DNA of 64,000 nt, from NCBI RefSeq assembly GCF_964275005.1, contig NC_092692.1, positions 16,579,506 through 16,643,505 on the forward strand. The letters are read 5' to 3'. The DNA is from Diadema setosum. Lineage: Eukaryota; Echinodermata; Echinoidea; Diadematoida; Diadematidae. The notes under the pieces were generated by a model. The model was not told the origin of the DNA, searched no databases, and saw only the letters and a list, made by a program, of their open reading frames with translations. Numbering within the stretch: the stretch's first letter is position 1; the number at the start of each line of letters is the position of its first letter. Both the position numbers and the translations under genes were made by a program. Shown in pieces: positions 25,301 through 36,130 of this stretch.

Positions 25301-28300
25301 GTAAAAAAAAAACCAAACAACTAATTTTATGCATTTCAAAATATTCGCATAATACAGAAACACCGATATATATTGATACATATTGAGATGTGGTTCTACA
25401 AAAATAAGTTCACAATAGAAAGCTACGTTATTGTAGGTCATAATGAATCTTTATTTTATGAGTTTAACGCATCAATATCATTAATTTGAACATTATTCTA
25501 GTAGCAGTCATGTTCAAGTGTGTTCAAGTACATTCATGATCAACTTCCACCATCTTTTGATATAACAGGTTCAGGTTTAACACTACTGTTACTCGCTCGT
25601 GTGGATAATATTCCATCTTGACGAAGTCCAAACCATTAGTAACGCACAAATTTATCACTCGTTCTGGTCCGGACATTTGGAATAATCTTCCAGACAACAT
25701 AGAGTCTTGTTCTATCTTTTACTTTTTAAAAGCTACACTTATGCTGTATTTAATAAAGCTATTATACTCCCCATTCTTGGAATGAATGCAATATATGCCT
25801 ATACCAGTTATTACTTTAACTGCATTCTGCACCCACACCTGCAACTGCACTGCACCCACTCAATTTCCTCCGTTCAAGAGAGTTGTGTCGCCGAATATGC
25901 TACCGAAAAACTAGGCTTGCAGTTCATCATGCTTACCTCACAAGACAAAGAGAGTCATTTCATGCACCTTCCACGTACTCGCACAGTCTTGATTGCTCTG
26001 TTTTCACCATGTTCACTGGACCCAAATTCTGAAATGATCTTCCCGCAGATTTAATCAATTATTCTCTGTTTATTTTCAAACAAAAACTCAAATTAATGCT
26101 ACTTTAATGAGTACAATTTGCCTGATTAGAATCATTTAACCTGTTATTTTACATTATCATCTTTCTTTGCACGGCGGATCAATTTTCAGTGTACGCTTGC
26201 TTTACCTCTGGTTTCAGCGTTTATGCTCCCATATAACCACTATACACTGGTACCCATACTTTGAACTCGTTATGACTTGATTGTAGATTATGCTCGTATC
26301 TCCTTGTGTATTGATGCCATTTTGTCACTCAGCTTTTTTCTTTTTTTTTCTTTTTTTTTCTTTCTCTTTTCTTTTACTTCTGCCCTTTGAAACCTCGCTA
26401 TTTTAGCTTTCATAATATAGTTTCGTTATTCATGTTATTAGTACTTTGTCTCCTCTCTCCATGGAAAAAAAAATCAATTGACATTAGTATTTTTTCCCCT
26501 TCAATCCGCGGTTACAAGCTTTGCTTTGCGGTTCCTTTATATTGCACATGTTATAGAGACATGGGAGAATTTTCTTTTGTGTACATATGCTGACACACTT
26601 TCTAGCCATGACCCATCTTTTGTTGTCATGATTATTATGTATCTTGCGTGTTTGTATTTTTGTATTTTGTATTTTTTGCTTAGTGTTGTAGATATCAAGT
26701 GAAATATGAAAATAAATGTGCTGGAACAGTTCACTCTATGTCGAGCGTGAGACCAGTCCAGTTTCCAGTAATTCAATTCAATATTCTTTTTATGAGGCCC
26801 CATCCATTTCCAATTTCACCGCTCATGGTGGCGGTCTCCTGCGTCAATACTCATATATACTGGAAGATACTTCCTATATAATTATCTCATTTATATGCTT
26901 CTATTATGTTTATGGCACAATACGTTTCCTTATGTTTATCTATTTGTGTGATATTTTGTTATTATCTTAATCATTTCATTTGATATTATTCTTTGTGTCT
27001 TACTTGAAATTTGTGTTGAATTCGTATTTATTTGATTGAATGCAGAAATTAACCAAACCAAACTAAACCAAACATGTATATGTTGAGGGATGGTATTGTC
27101 CCCCTGCCTTCTGAAAGAGGCAAGCCAAGTGCTCTTTCATTATCCTGTTGTATAGAAAGATGAAATCATGTGCAAATATCTGTTAGTGTTGTCCTCCTGT
27201 GACATTACGCATCGTTGTAATCTTCGAATCCAGCGATGACTGTACCGAAACGTCAAAAAAGCATAACAATAATACTCTTGAATGCAATGCCCGATTTTCC
27301 TCAAAGCACTTCACTACTGACATCAGGCGCTACTGCAAATACTCAATTTATATACATTAATTTTATATACACATGTAGGTTTCACTCCCCTCTATTTTAT
27401 CTTATTTCCACTCTGAGCCATGCGTCCGGAATTAATCAGTACGCATGGCTCAAGCCTTACAATTGATACAGCTGTACCGGATATAATGACTGGGGAAAGG
27501 GTTGAATTTCATGAATTTAGGGGCCCATTTTATAAATCGACTATTGCACAGGCCTTTTTTGTGGATCGTTGAGAATTGAGTGCTGTCGTTTATTGGTTTG
27601 GAACAGTCTAAAACTCACTCGCTGCGCTCGTGGGTGTAAACAAATCCAAAGTTAAACTCATGCATAAAAATGATTATTTTTATAATAATGGATATCGAAC
27701 AATTAACTTTTAATCAGAGACGTTGTACAGTGTACTTCATTTCATTTCGTTTATTTCCACTTACATCGTTGACTTTAAAGTTTGCATAAAAACAAACAAA
27801 CAAACAAGAATGCATGATATCAAATACAGTATTATAGTGGCGGAATCATGAGAAGCACAAGAATCGGCGCATTGAAAATGATCCCTAAACAAATACTATG
27901 ATGTACATATGTGTAATCATTTATAATCATATGTAATTGGATCAAATATGATTACAAACTATATATGCAATAAAATTCACAATGACTTTGAAATCAAGTC
28001 AAAGAACAAATCTGTACATTGTAAAAGAAAAGAAAACTCCATATTCAGCTATTCATCAAGTTGTAACTTAATTGTATAGAAAAAGGTGTTGTTTATAATA
28101 ATCTTCTAAATTGTCTTACGGTCTTACTGATCTCAAAAACTTAATTCAAATTATTCCATAAAACTGTACCTTTGTAAAATACCGACGCCTGCGTATAAGA
28201 TGTGCGATTTAATGGGAGATTGATGTTCTGCGCATTTCTGGTGTTATGATCACAGATTGAACTATTCAGGCTACAATAATTTGAGAATTCATTAGGAAGA

Positions 28301-29423
28301 AGGTTATTAAGTTCGTACATGAACTTTGCAGACTCTAATGAGATTACTCTACAGGGCCTACGAAAATACAGAGTAATTAAAGCACATAGTTATTTTTTTC
28401 TCTTCTCGTTCATAAAGAGGATTTCCTATTGCTCCTGTTCCAGAAAAGTGCGGTTCCAAAATTTCCTGCATGTACCCATGGTAACAATTTTTGGTACGAT
28501 TTTTTTTTTCTCATGACTCCCCTCAAACTTAACCGGTTTTCGTTTTCTTTGCCTAATATCTACAGAAGCCAGCCACGCTACCAGTAATTGTGGAAGATAC
28601 GCAGGCAGCTCGTCAGGAAACCTTGAGGCGTGAATGTTTACGGAGAAATATCAGCGCTTCCCCGCGACTCATCGAGGCTTGCGGCGAGTTCAGGGTGCTC
28701 CCGAGACACCGCACACTCCTTCTCCTCATTCCCAAGTGTGGCGGGACCAACTGGGCCAGACTTCTTCTCAGCATCTACGGATTTAAACGTCAAGACGCCA
28801 AAGTGAGCGCAATGGAAACTGTCAACTTGCTGAAGAGACGATTTAAGTTTCTGAAAAGCACGAGTGCACGCATGAAGAAATCGTATGCAGCAAAATATAG
28901 GAAAGTTATCTTCGTCCGGAATCCTTACACCCGTCTCCTGGCTGCGTTTAGAGATCGATTAGAAGCCTATCCGAATAGGAATCTAGTTCACCGTCGCACT
29001 CACAATAAGAAAATATACACAAAATATGGAAATCACTCTAAAGCAGAAATGCCCGGTCCGTCAGTAAAAAGTGAGATGTACAATGTCACCTTTAAAGAAT
29101 TCATCGACTATTTCCTAGCCGAGAATTACGATATTCACTGGGAAGATGTGTACAAGATCTGCAATCCTTGCCTCGGTTACGACTACATAGGAAGATTGGA
29201 GACGTACACCGAAGATGTTATTGAGGTGCTGAAGCTCATGGGTGTGGATTCTAAATTCTATCCGTACAATGCACTTGACGTTTCGAATAGCAGCGATGAC
29301 GCCATAATGAAAAAATACTATGACACGCTTTCTGATGAACAGTTTGAAAAAGTCAACCAAAGGCTTTTTGCTGACATGGCGTTTTTTGGCTACAAAATGC
29401 CCGAGAGCATACGGCGGCATTAA
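16365..29423 (+). CDS. Carbohydrate sulfotransferase (HNK-1/C4ST type), gene 1
   Basis: A Golgi enzyme by family, moving sulfate from PAPS to a glycan. Exons 16365-16452, 18479-18567 and 28566-29423 (stop TAA) give 344 aa, close to the 350-odd of human family members. Residues 11-26 are a hydrophobic signal-anchor after RLRFR, as in type II Golgi proteins. The catalytic domain (Sulfotransfer_2) shows the PAPS 5'-phosphosulfate loop IPKCGGTNW near residue 114, the 3'-phosphate motif FVRNPYTRLLAAFRDRL near 175, HWEDVYKICNPC near 250 and YDYIGRLE near 264. Asn-X-Ser/Thr sites occur at about 87, 215, 232 and 300. The loop reads CGG where vertebrate C4STs have VAC. The start is chosen because ATG and exon 1 are conserved in the duplicate. 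The acceptor sugar cannot be told. Intron 2 is 10 kb of transposons. Confidence 0.9.
16453..18478. other. Intron 1 of sulfotransferase gene 1
   Basis: The start and the part around 17480-18100 align with intron 1 of gene 2 (39678-41014). The middle (about 16700-17450) has no obvious counterpart. Poly-G followed by (GGT)n lies near 18320-18351, and poly-C with (CA)n near 18393-18418. The latter also occurs in gene 2, so it predates the duplication. No gene. Confidence 0.6.
18568..19300. other. Start of intron 2 of sulfotransferase gene 1
   Basis: The first part (to about 18960) resembles the start of intron 2 in gene 2 (41141-41400), for example the blocks around TTTTGGCTCAGTTTC and CTGACTTATTT/CTGACTTTTT. 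The remainder to 19300 shows nothing recognisable. Confidence 0.5.
19300..20520 (+). mobile_element. LINE 3' fragment (RT C-terminal region), split by a DNA element
   Basis: Forward translation near 19340-19450 gives LNRLHWLSVK followed by MLYKIVLLCYRAV, matching the LHWLPVxxRIxYKILLLxYKAL segment near the C-terminus of many non-LTR ORF2 proteins. Beyond the inserted element at 19557-20403, the segment from 20406 gives YGDRSF then FAVAAHSLRNLLP, matching the terminal YGDRAFSVAAPKLWNSLP motif. The reading frame is shifted and carries a poly-A expansion near 19380, so it is a dead, 5'-truncated copy. Clade is uncertain (CR1/L2/Rex-like). Confidence 0.75.
19557..20403. mobile_element. TA-flanked DNA element, 847 bp (pogo/mariner-like ends)
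   Basis: The ends CAGCACTCTCCGCGTAATCG (from 19557) and, inverted, CAGTACTCTCCGCATAATCG (ending 20403) match with two differences. They are flanked by TA on both sides (19555-19556, 20404-20405). A TA target and CAG ends are typical of Tc1/mariner-pogo relatives; family assignment is inference. Subterminal copies of AATCGGG(T/A) recur near both ends. No transposase was seen. It sits inside a LINE relic. Confidence 0.8.
20521..22550. other. Intron 2 of sulfotransferase gene 1, unidentified
   Basis: AT-rich sequence with many homopolymers. I see no exon, LINE motif or inverted repeat that I can support. The pyrimidine-rich character towards 22200-22550 could be the 5' part of the LINE that becomes recognisable further right. 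Confidence 0.4.
24452..24826. mobile_element. TTAA-flanked MITE (family C) inside LINE reverse transcriptase
   Basis: It runs from TTAAAGGGATGGTATAGAAT to TATGATCCCTTTAA. Joining the flanks at a single TTAA gives a continuous LINE reading ...KLSH-GIR...SFSWSKNHL, matching the family's KLEHYGIRG..LSWFKSYL, so the insertion duplicated TTAA. The interior has mirrored TCGGTTTTGGAATGGC and GGATATCTCAGCCATT. Relatives lie at 49995-50608 and 59943-61943. Confidence 0.85.
25121..25301. mobile_element. TA-flanked MITE, 181 bp
   Basis: It begins CAGTGGGCTTCGTTATAACG and ends CGTTATAACG-like sequence then GCACTG, flanked by TA on each side (25119-25120, 25302-25303). TTCGTTATA-type motifs recur inside. 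The ends suggest a pogo/mariner relative (inference). It lies inside the LINE relic after the KVSNWLKSKK block. Confidence 0.75.
25860..26110 (+). mobile_element. Second LINE C-terminal fragment
   Basis: Forward translation of about 25965-26107 gives HLPRTRT followed, in another frame, by TGPKF(stop)NDLPADLI and FKQKLKLMLL. This matches the terminal LPRTRTxxG...GPKFWNDLP motif of non-LTR ORF2 proteins with TGA in place of the TGG for Trp. As the preceding LINE already has its own GPDIWNNLP tail at 25670, this is a second copy or a partial duplication. Confidence 0.7.
26111..27090. other. Intron 2 continuation; probable LINE 3' tail
   Basis: Pyrimidine-rich DNA (26336-26380) followed by AT-rich sequence. 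The A-rich repeats ACCAAACCAAACTAAACCAAA near 27052-27073 look like a LINE 3' tail. No exon is supported. Confidence 0.45.
27091..27390. repeat. Partial copy of TTAA MITE family A
   Basis: AGAGGCAAGCCAAGTGCTCT, CCAGCGATGACTGTACC and GATTTTCCTCAAAGCA match parts of the element at 8948-9524. A corresponding segment sits in intron 2 of gene 2 at about 45165-45360, so the insertion predates the gene duplication. Confidence 0.65.
27720..28400 (-). mobile_element. LINE 3' fragment, minus strand
   Basis: Reverse translation of about 28330-28140 gives MYELNNLLPNEFSNY, then HNTRNAQNINLPLNRTSY and SVFYKGTVLWNNLN. This matches the C-terminal HNYNTRxxxxLHLPxxRTxxxxxSxxFxGxxxWNSLP block of non-LTR ORF2 proteins. 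The left part (27730-27800) is A/T-rich, as expected for the 3' UTR and tail. It ends about 165 bp before the catalytic exon of sulfotransferase gene 1. Confidence 0.75.
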
Positions 29424-29782
29424 TCAATTGTTAATAGTCTGTAAGGTATCCTGCAGGTTTTTGTTTAATCTTTCCTATCGTCATTAATTGAAGTATTACT
29501 CCACTTTGATAAAAACCATCCTTGCGAAGACCACAATTGTAGTTTACAATGAGTCAAAGTATGTATTGTTCTTCACATTATTTTGCTTTCAGTTTGAAGA
29601 ATGAAATTAAATCTGCCATGTGTGCCCGGTATATTCAGACTGATATAAGACTGGCCAGTATAAATACCATGTTTTACTTGAAATCAACAGGCATTATTAT
29701 ATAGAGTGTGCCACTTAATTCAATTTGTGTTAACCGAATTCAAATGGTAAATCAGTCGGTTGTGTTGAAGGGCTTCCAAGTG
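29424..29782. other. Downstream of sulfotransferase gene 1
   Basis: Presumed 3' UTR and intergenic DNA. It shows no convincing similarity to the sequence after gene 2, although the coding sequence right up to the stop is nearly identical. No clear AATAAA was seen. Confidence 0.5.
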
Positions 29783-31177
29783 CAGTGGCGTACCGTGGGT
29801 CAAGACATTGGGGGGGGGGCACCTCATGGCAGCAACATCAGAATTGCATAACGTAACAATTAAATGCGAGGGGCGAGCGGAGCGAGCGAGCTTGAAAATT
29901 TTGACATTATTTACAAACCCCAAACTGCCGTTTGTAGCTATATAATAATATATGTATATATATTGCTTTGGAAATTAAGGGGGTTGCACCGGGCGCAACT
30001 GCTGGCAGTTGCTGGCAGTAACATCGCGAGAATGGCATACCGATTAAATGCGAGTGAGCAAAGCGAGCGAGCTTGAAAATTTTGGCATTCTACAGTCCCA
30101 AAACTGCCGTTTGTAGCTATATTTTTTTCGCTTTGGAAATTAAGGGGAGGGGGCGCACCGGGCGCAACTGCTGGCAATTACTTACAGCAACATCAGGAGA
30201 CTTGCATAACGATTAAATGCGAGCGAGCGAGCTTGAAAATTTTGACATTTTGCAGTCCCCAAACTGCCGTTTGTAGCTATATTTTTTCGCTTTGGAAATT
30301 AAGGGGAGGGGACGCACCGGGCGCAACTACTGGCAATTACTGACAGCAGCATCAGGAGAATTGCATAACGATTAAATGCGAGCGAGCGAAGCGAGAGAGC
30401 TTGAAAATTTTGACATTTTACAGTCCAAAAACTGTCGTTTGTAGCTACATAATAATATTTTTTCGCTTTGGAGGGAGGGGGCGCCCGGTGCGCCCCCTGG
30501 ATCCGCCACTGGTAGTCAATGGTGTCGGTTTATGTTTATGATTGGGGGAGGTATGACCAGTGAGGGGGCGTCGAAGTGACCAAACGGGAGAAGGGTGTCC
30601 AAATCTGCACTTTATATAGAGCATCCCCTAATTTGTTTGTGTTTGTGAGTGTGTGGGTTTCATATAGATGGAAAAGTTAGGAAATAGCCAAGGTCAAGTC
30701 TTATTATTGGCAATGCAAGGCATTTTAATATAGACTAGCATGTAAAGCAACACTGCAAAATCAATGATCAAGCTTTGATAGCAAATGTGTACAACCTATC
30801 AAACATCACATTGCGCAACATTGCAGCGACTCTTTTTGCCATTCCGATGTTCTGAGTACACTGCTCACATCCTGCTTGTATTCAAAAAGCCAACCAGGAA
30901 TCACACTGAATCACAATCTTTTGTCGTCTCCGGGCTTTTTGAACAATGTTTCACTATAATACCTCTTTAATTATATGGTTAAAAGAAATCTTAGAAAAAA
31001 TATCTTTTTTCTTGATCATCCTTTCATGTCGATTTCAAAAGCAGTTTACTAACCCTTGAATTACCATTTTGGTAGGGTTTTTTCTTCTTTTTTTCTTCTT
31101 TTTTTTTAACCAGCGGATTGGGGGGCACGTGCCCCCCCCCCATGCCCCCCCCCCCCCCCCCCGTAGTTACGCCACTG
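29783..31177. mobile_element. Inverted-repeat element (CAGTGGCGTA ends) with internal ~170-bp tandem repeats
   Basis: The ends CAGTGGCGTA (29783-29792) and TACGCCACTG (31168-31177) are perfect inverse matches. Four tandem units (starting about 29844, 30032, 30202 and 30361) each contain a GATTAAATGCGAG phrase, CTTGAAAATTTTG and AAACTGCCGTTTGTAGCT. The subterminal DNA is extremely G- or C-rich. An internal end-like sequence GGATCCGCCACTGG at about 30499-30512 suggests a nested or composite copy. No coding capacity. Confidence 0.65.
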
Positions 31178-31738
31178 TGCAAGTGGTATGATTACTCAGT
31201 TTGTTCCATTCACATTTAGCTGGAATCGACTGGTATATTTCACAATTTGCCAGTTCATTCCAATGGTTTCATGGTATATACTGGAAAGAACTGGTCCAGA
31301 ATGTGAATCAGTAAGTTCCAGCTGAAACCAGTTGAAAAAAAAATGACACATTAGATATCAGTGTTGGGTCAAATGGATTCAAACTGTGACCCGTTAATTC
31401 CAGTTGATACCATTAAACATTCCAAGTGGCTTCAACTGTTTCTTGACCCTAATATCAATGTAACATAAAAGTTATGTCTTTTTTGAGAAAAGCATGGTCA
31501 ATAATAAAGTGGAGTAAAAGGGACCTAAAACACTTAAGCCTACACATCTTACTCTTACTCGTAGCTTACTGGTTTGATGATGTACGAAAATATACGTTGT
31601 ATGGTCGGGAACATCAATTCTTATAAATACACCATATTCACGCCGGCAGTAGCTTTTATGCGATTAATCTTTTTGAAAAGTTAATGACACCTTAGCTGAT
31701 GTCAGTCTGCTGGAAACATTGACTTAACTATGGCATAA
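31178..31738. other. Intergenic, nothing recognised
   Basis: AT-rich. Several approximate repeats of CCAGTTGATACCA / TTCCAGCTGAAACCAG occur at about 31200-31430. No gene. Confidence 0.45.
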
Positions 31739-31867
31739 CAGGCCCGTAGTCAGGATTTTTCAAGGGGGGGGGGGGTGCGGTCACTAAAAAAACGGACCTT
31801 TGGTACCAATACCAATGATGACACACACACACACACACACACACACACCCACACACACACACACAAT

Positions 31868-31908
<41 letters not shown>

Positions 31909-34574
31909 TTTGGACGACCGAACTACAAAAGTTGTATAAGAATTTGCGCGCATAGCGCGCCGCAAATTGTGAATTTTGACTGTTTTAATGACGTTTTAAA
32001 GTCTCGAGGAAATTTGTATTTTTGTCTGTTGCATGCAATCGCGTTACGGTATTTCATCTAGGAAATAGTAAAAACTCATTTTGCCAGGAAGTTGCAAAGT
32101 TTAATTGTGTTCGAGACTCTGCGCGCGTAGCGCGCCGCAAAATTGAGAATAGTGATTTTCCTGGTGTTGTTTTAACTTTTATTTTTTCTATTGTATACCC
32201 GCGTTAGCAGGCCTCAAGCCTGGTATGCGAGTTTGTCAAAAACGAAAATAAATAAGAAAAATTTTAAAACAAAATGAATTGTAAATGTGAACCATTTATA
32301 TTTTGCCTCCTTGTGGTAGGATATTTCCAGCATTTCCGAACTTTCAAATAATCATTTTAGATTTAATAATATTAAAGGTAGTAGATCCGATTCGCAAACA
32401 TCTCCAATATCAGTCAAATGTCATATTAACCATCATGCTAGGAAGGTTTTCTTTGTGAAATTTGGAGGTCAGTGAAATTCAAAAATTAAACATCCGTTAG
32501 CCATTGGAAGAAGTTGAGTGCAAATTCAGACCTCAGGCTTAATGCTCAGATGTTTTCCTATTTGATTTGATCTGTCTTACTGTGCACACTAAGATACATA
32601 CTGGAATGGTTATTTCTTATTTATTAAATTATAGTAGCATATTTGGTTACCAGCTGTCTCTAGGCATTTTCGAATTTGGGCTGCAAAGAGATCCACTACC
32701 TTTAAGTTAGAAGAGAGATAAGTAAATAATGATAAGATAAACAAACAAAAAAGAATGAGTTTCTTTTGTAATACTATCTGACAAACTTTTTACTTTACCA
32801 TTTTACTTCATAGCTCAGCACTTTCCATTCTCTCTCATACCCTCTTACCCATTACATTTAAATGAAATACAACTAAAATGAGTTTGCGTACCTGCATAAT
32901 TTGGAAATTATAAGTGAAAATGTTCTTAGGTTTTGGCTCACTTTAAAATGAGAACCAATAGAACTGTCACAATATGAGAAAATGTATAAGTAATAATCAA
33001 CACTACATTTCCGAATTTGGCCTGCAAGAAATCCGCTACCTGTAAGTTAGAAAAGAGATTAGTAAATAATGATAAAATAAACAACAAAAAAGAATGAGTT
33101 TCTACCGCCGTATCCAGAACAAAGCCTGAAACGGTGCAGGCTCAAGAAATCGTTTGTACTATAATACGTCTTGAAGTATTGTGTGATACTGTTGACTCAG
33201 ACTTCTACAAAGCTTTAAGTGAGAATTGTAATCCAATCCGACTCATTACCTGAGATATTTATGAAAATATATCAATAAAGAATGTAAATTAAATAACGTT
33301 GCGTCACAATGCAGTCTAACGCTCTCACAATGCTATCATACATAGGGTTTTTCACTGACTGTTTTTACTCCGGAGCTCTTGCAATATTCAGGCTTTTGTA
33401 ATACTATCTGACAAACTTTTTACTTTACCATTTTACTTCATAGCTCAGCATTCTCTCTCATACCCTTTTACCCATTACATTTAAATGAAATACAACTAAA
33501 TTTAGTTTGCGTGCCTGCATAATACTCTTTGGAAATTATAAGTGAGAATGTTCTTAGGTTTTGGCTCACTTCAAAATGAGAACCAATCGAACTGTCACAA
33601 CATGAGAAAATGTATAACTAATAATTTGTTGGAACCGTAAGCAAATGCCAGCTGAAGGCGAGTAGGCAAGTGTGTTTAAAAGCATTAGATTATGCACGGA
33701 GGTCGTACAGTTACTTGATAGATGATCTTTTCTCGAATATTGGTACTAGCAAAAGGGCTAGAAAAATCAGCTATTATGATTCGTTAGGCATGCATAATGG
33801 CCCAATGAGTGTTACAAGAGAACTGGAGTAAGACAGGTCTTTCATTTTGTTTTGTCTCTCCTGATCGTTCGTAAGAAATGCTAATTCATGACCACCTTTT
33901 CACAATTTGATTGGAGCATGCATTCATATAATGGAAAATAGTTGACATAACAATCTATCCCCAGGCTTATCATGCCAACATGTACTTATATATACATGTA
34001 CTATATCTTTGTGAGACGTAGATATAATATGTCTCAGGTTTTCGATTATAGTAATTTCGAGGAAATTTCTTTAATTTTTATCATATATGTAAACTTGAGG
34101 CTATTAGATTTTCAACCACTTACCTCTGTTCCTGTGAAAAAATGCAAGTGTCAACCTCAATGTCATCCACGAATCGCACGTACTCGGGCGGCCAGTGGGA
34201 AAAAAAAAACAACAACAACAACAACAAAACACCGGTCACACGCGCCAAGGGCCATGGCATGCAGTGCCAATATAATAATAGCTCGCACAAATTGATACAT
34301 AACATTTGTGTTTGTGTGCATGGGGACGATCCGATGGTTCATACAACAAAAGGGTTTCGTACAATTATTTTTAACATTGTTAAACGTACTCTTCCACATT
34401 TACGTAGCATAGGCCTATAATGTCTGGTGTCTTTATATTTATTTGGATTGTTATCTTGAGAATTGCTAAAAACAGTCATTATGAAAAAGTGGACCTTTCA
34501 GATTTTTTTTTTTTTGGGGGGGGGGGGGTGCGTACGCACCCGACGCACCCCCCCCCCCCCCGGCTACGGGCCTG
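31739..34574. mobile_element. 2.8-kb inverted-repeat element with 5-bp target duplication
   Basis: The ends CAGGCCCGTAG (31739-31749) and CTACGGGCCTG (34564-34574) are perfect inverse matches, flanked by CATAA on both sides (31734-31738, 34575-34579). Subterminal G-rich and GTGGACCTTT/CGGACCTTTGG sequences are shared by both ends. Inside are (CA)n and (TA)n at 31818-31906 and two copies of a GCGCGC(A/G)TAGCGCGCCGCAAA phrase at about 31948 and 32118. A ~320-bp tandem duplication (about 32660-32998 and 33005-33635) has its second unit interrupted by ~290 bp (33103-33393). No transposase was recognised. It landed in or beside a LINE relic. Confidence 0.75.
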
Positions 34575-34579
34575 CATAA

Positions 34580-34970
34580 GGAAATGATTGATATCCACAG
34601 AGCAACACTATTTTTATAGCTTTCGTAAAAGAGTACATGGACTTTAAACTTCATTCTCATTTACCTTGAGTGTTTTAATTCTGCTAATAAAGGATATGAA
34701 TGGTCCTGGTAACCAATAACCTAGGTTGATGCAAATACGTAAAGCTTTCTTATAGAAGTAATATACTCTCCATGTGACTTTTTGCAGTTGCCCAAACAAC
34801 GTTGCAATATAATATGAGATGTAAGATGATTATCAAGGAGTTATAAGGCGTAAATAAAATACTCTTAGAGACCTGATACTTAAGTTTATAGTGTATACTA
34901 ACGTTACGAGACACTTTATCATTCCATTTCATATTTTCACCTATGTATACTCCAAAAGTGTGATACTTTC
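34580..34970 (-). mobile_element. LINE reverse-transcriptase fragment, minus strand
   Basis: Reverse translation gives FGVYIGENMKWNDKVS, YKLKYQVSKSILFTPYNSLI, YCNVVWATAKSHME and KKALRICI. This is the classic FLGVYIDENLTWxxH...LYxLKxxLPxxxLLTLYNSLIxPxLxYCNxVWG...QKRAIR block after the RT catalytic region. It is broken by stop codons and truncated at both ends. The 31739-34574 element lies immediately on its 3' side. Confidence 0.8.
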
Positions 34971-36130
34971 ATAAAGTTTTCACCCTTACGATGAACTTAC
35001 CTGTCTGTTATGATGTATGTCATGATCAATGAATGTCACAATTTTCCCTCACATTTTGAAAAAAAAAAAAAGAGCTAAAAGTATTGTCATGAAAATGGAT
35101 GTTAAATCCACTCGAATGAAAGCTAATGCAAGGAAAGTAAACACTCAACAAATTTGTAGCAAACATGTCATTTCAATTTTTTTGCCAGTTATGTGAAACT
35201 GTTGTCTCACATTGTCCAGATGTTCTCTAGACCAGATGGGAGAACTGTGCAATATGGACGCGACATACCAGTCGCCAAAGCAACATTTCTACTTTTTCTT
35301 TTTAATGTTTGATGACAATTCCCCTCGCTCAGCCATCAGATTATCATTTCCGTAAGATTTAAAAATGTTAACAATCTTACATCCAACACACATACTCATT
35401 ATCCATTAATTGTGGTTAAATTCAGACCTCAAAAAATGAAAATTATTAACAACTGGCAGACACATAATGACAGCAAGTGTTTGGGGGAGGGACATGTCAT
35501 CTAGCCTTTTTTTCACTTCTTTTCTGACAAATGATATGCTCTCAGCTGATCAGATGCAAGGATTTTAGTAGCTCAAAAGAGTTTGTCAGGAAAAAAACTA
35601 AACAAAACAAAACTCACGCGTCCTTTTGATTTCTGTTTCGTGTTTGCCAACAGTGTAGAATGACAGTTTCCAGATTTTATAGGCACTAATTCATGCCGAC
35701 ATTCTTGCTTGCCCTCGCTGTTATCAGATAGCTGGTAATGTCTTGCTCATTATGGAGCACATCGTGTTACAAAAAACAACAACAACAATCAAAATGCATC
35801 TGCAGCTGCGTTAAATACGCTGTGTTTTCAGTACGGCTGCGTTGACTATGATGTACAGTTGTTTTGGGGTTTTTTTTTTAACAAAAACTTAACAAATTGC
35901 ACCTGTAACATTTCAACAAAAGACCCCACTTTGGGATTTGACCCAAAATAAATGACACAAAATAGTCAAGTTTACTAACATATTATTCAGATTTCATGCA
36001 CGTCTTCATAAAAAAAGACTTTCCATACAACCAGAAAACCTGCTTGAGATCTGCCTGAGGCCCAATAAAGCCACAACTGTAATTGCAGTGATCATGGTTG
36101 GTTTATTTTCAGTTTTTTTATTTATTTATT
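34971..36130. other. Intergenic; decayed hairpin MITE at about 35515-35602
   Basis: Most of the stretch is unremarkable. GATATGCTCTCAGCTGATCA and GCAAGGATTTTAGTAGCTC near 35531-35574 match the core of the hairpin MITE at 5887-6024, with TCTGACAAA and TTTGTCAGG on either side. No gene. Confidence 0.5.

Larger units (their letters stand above)
23200..25770 (+). mobile_element. Degraded LINE (CR1/L2/Jockey-like reverse transcriptase)
   Basis: Forward frames show, in order, LLKQNNFWRDFMENV (near 23262), SKIFEKLLR (near 24195), DLSKAFDTLNQVMLL (near 24393), GIR..SFSWSKNHLT (24828-), QGSI.GPLL....INDI with LFANDTKVYS (near 24930-25055), KVSNWLKSKK (near 25080) and a C-terminal GPDIWNNLPDNIES (near 25670). 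These are the standard RT blocks and tail of a non-LTR ORF2; FANDT stands where FADDT is catalytic. Frames are broken in several places. Two DNA elements (24452-24826, 25121-25301) and a ~85-bp tandem duplication (about 23790-23955) interrupt it. A (GT)n tract lies at 22844-22894. Confidence 0.85.

Noticed and set aside
28590-28592. GTG as the start of a 277-aa sulfotransferase
   Set aside because: The frame continues upstream to a splice acceptor at 28565 and joins conserved exons 2 and 1, which begin with a true ATG.
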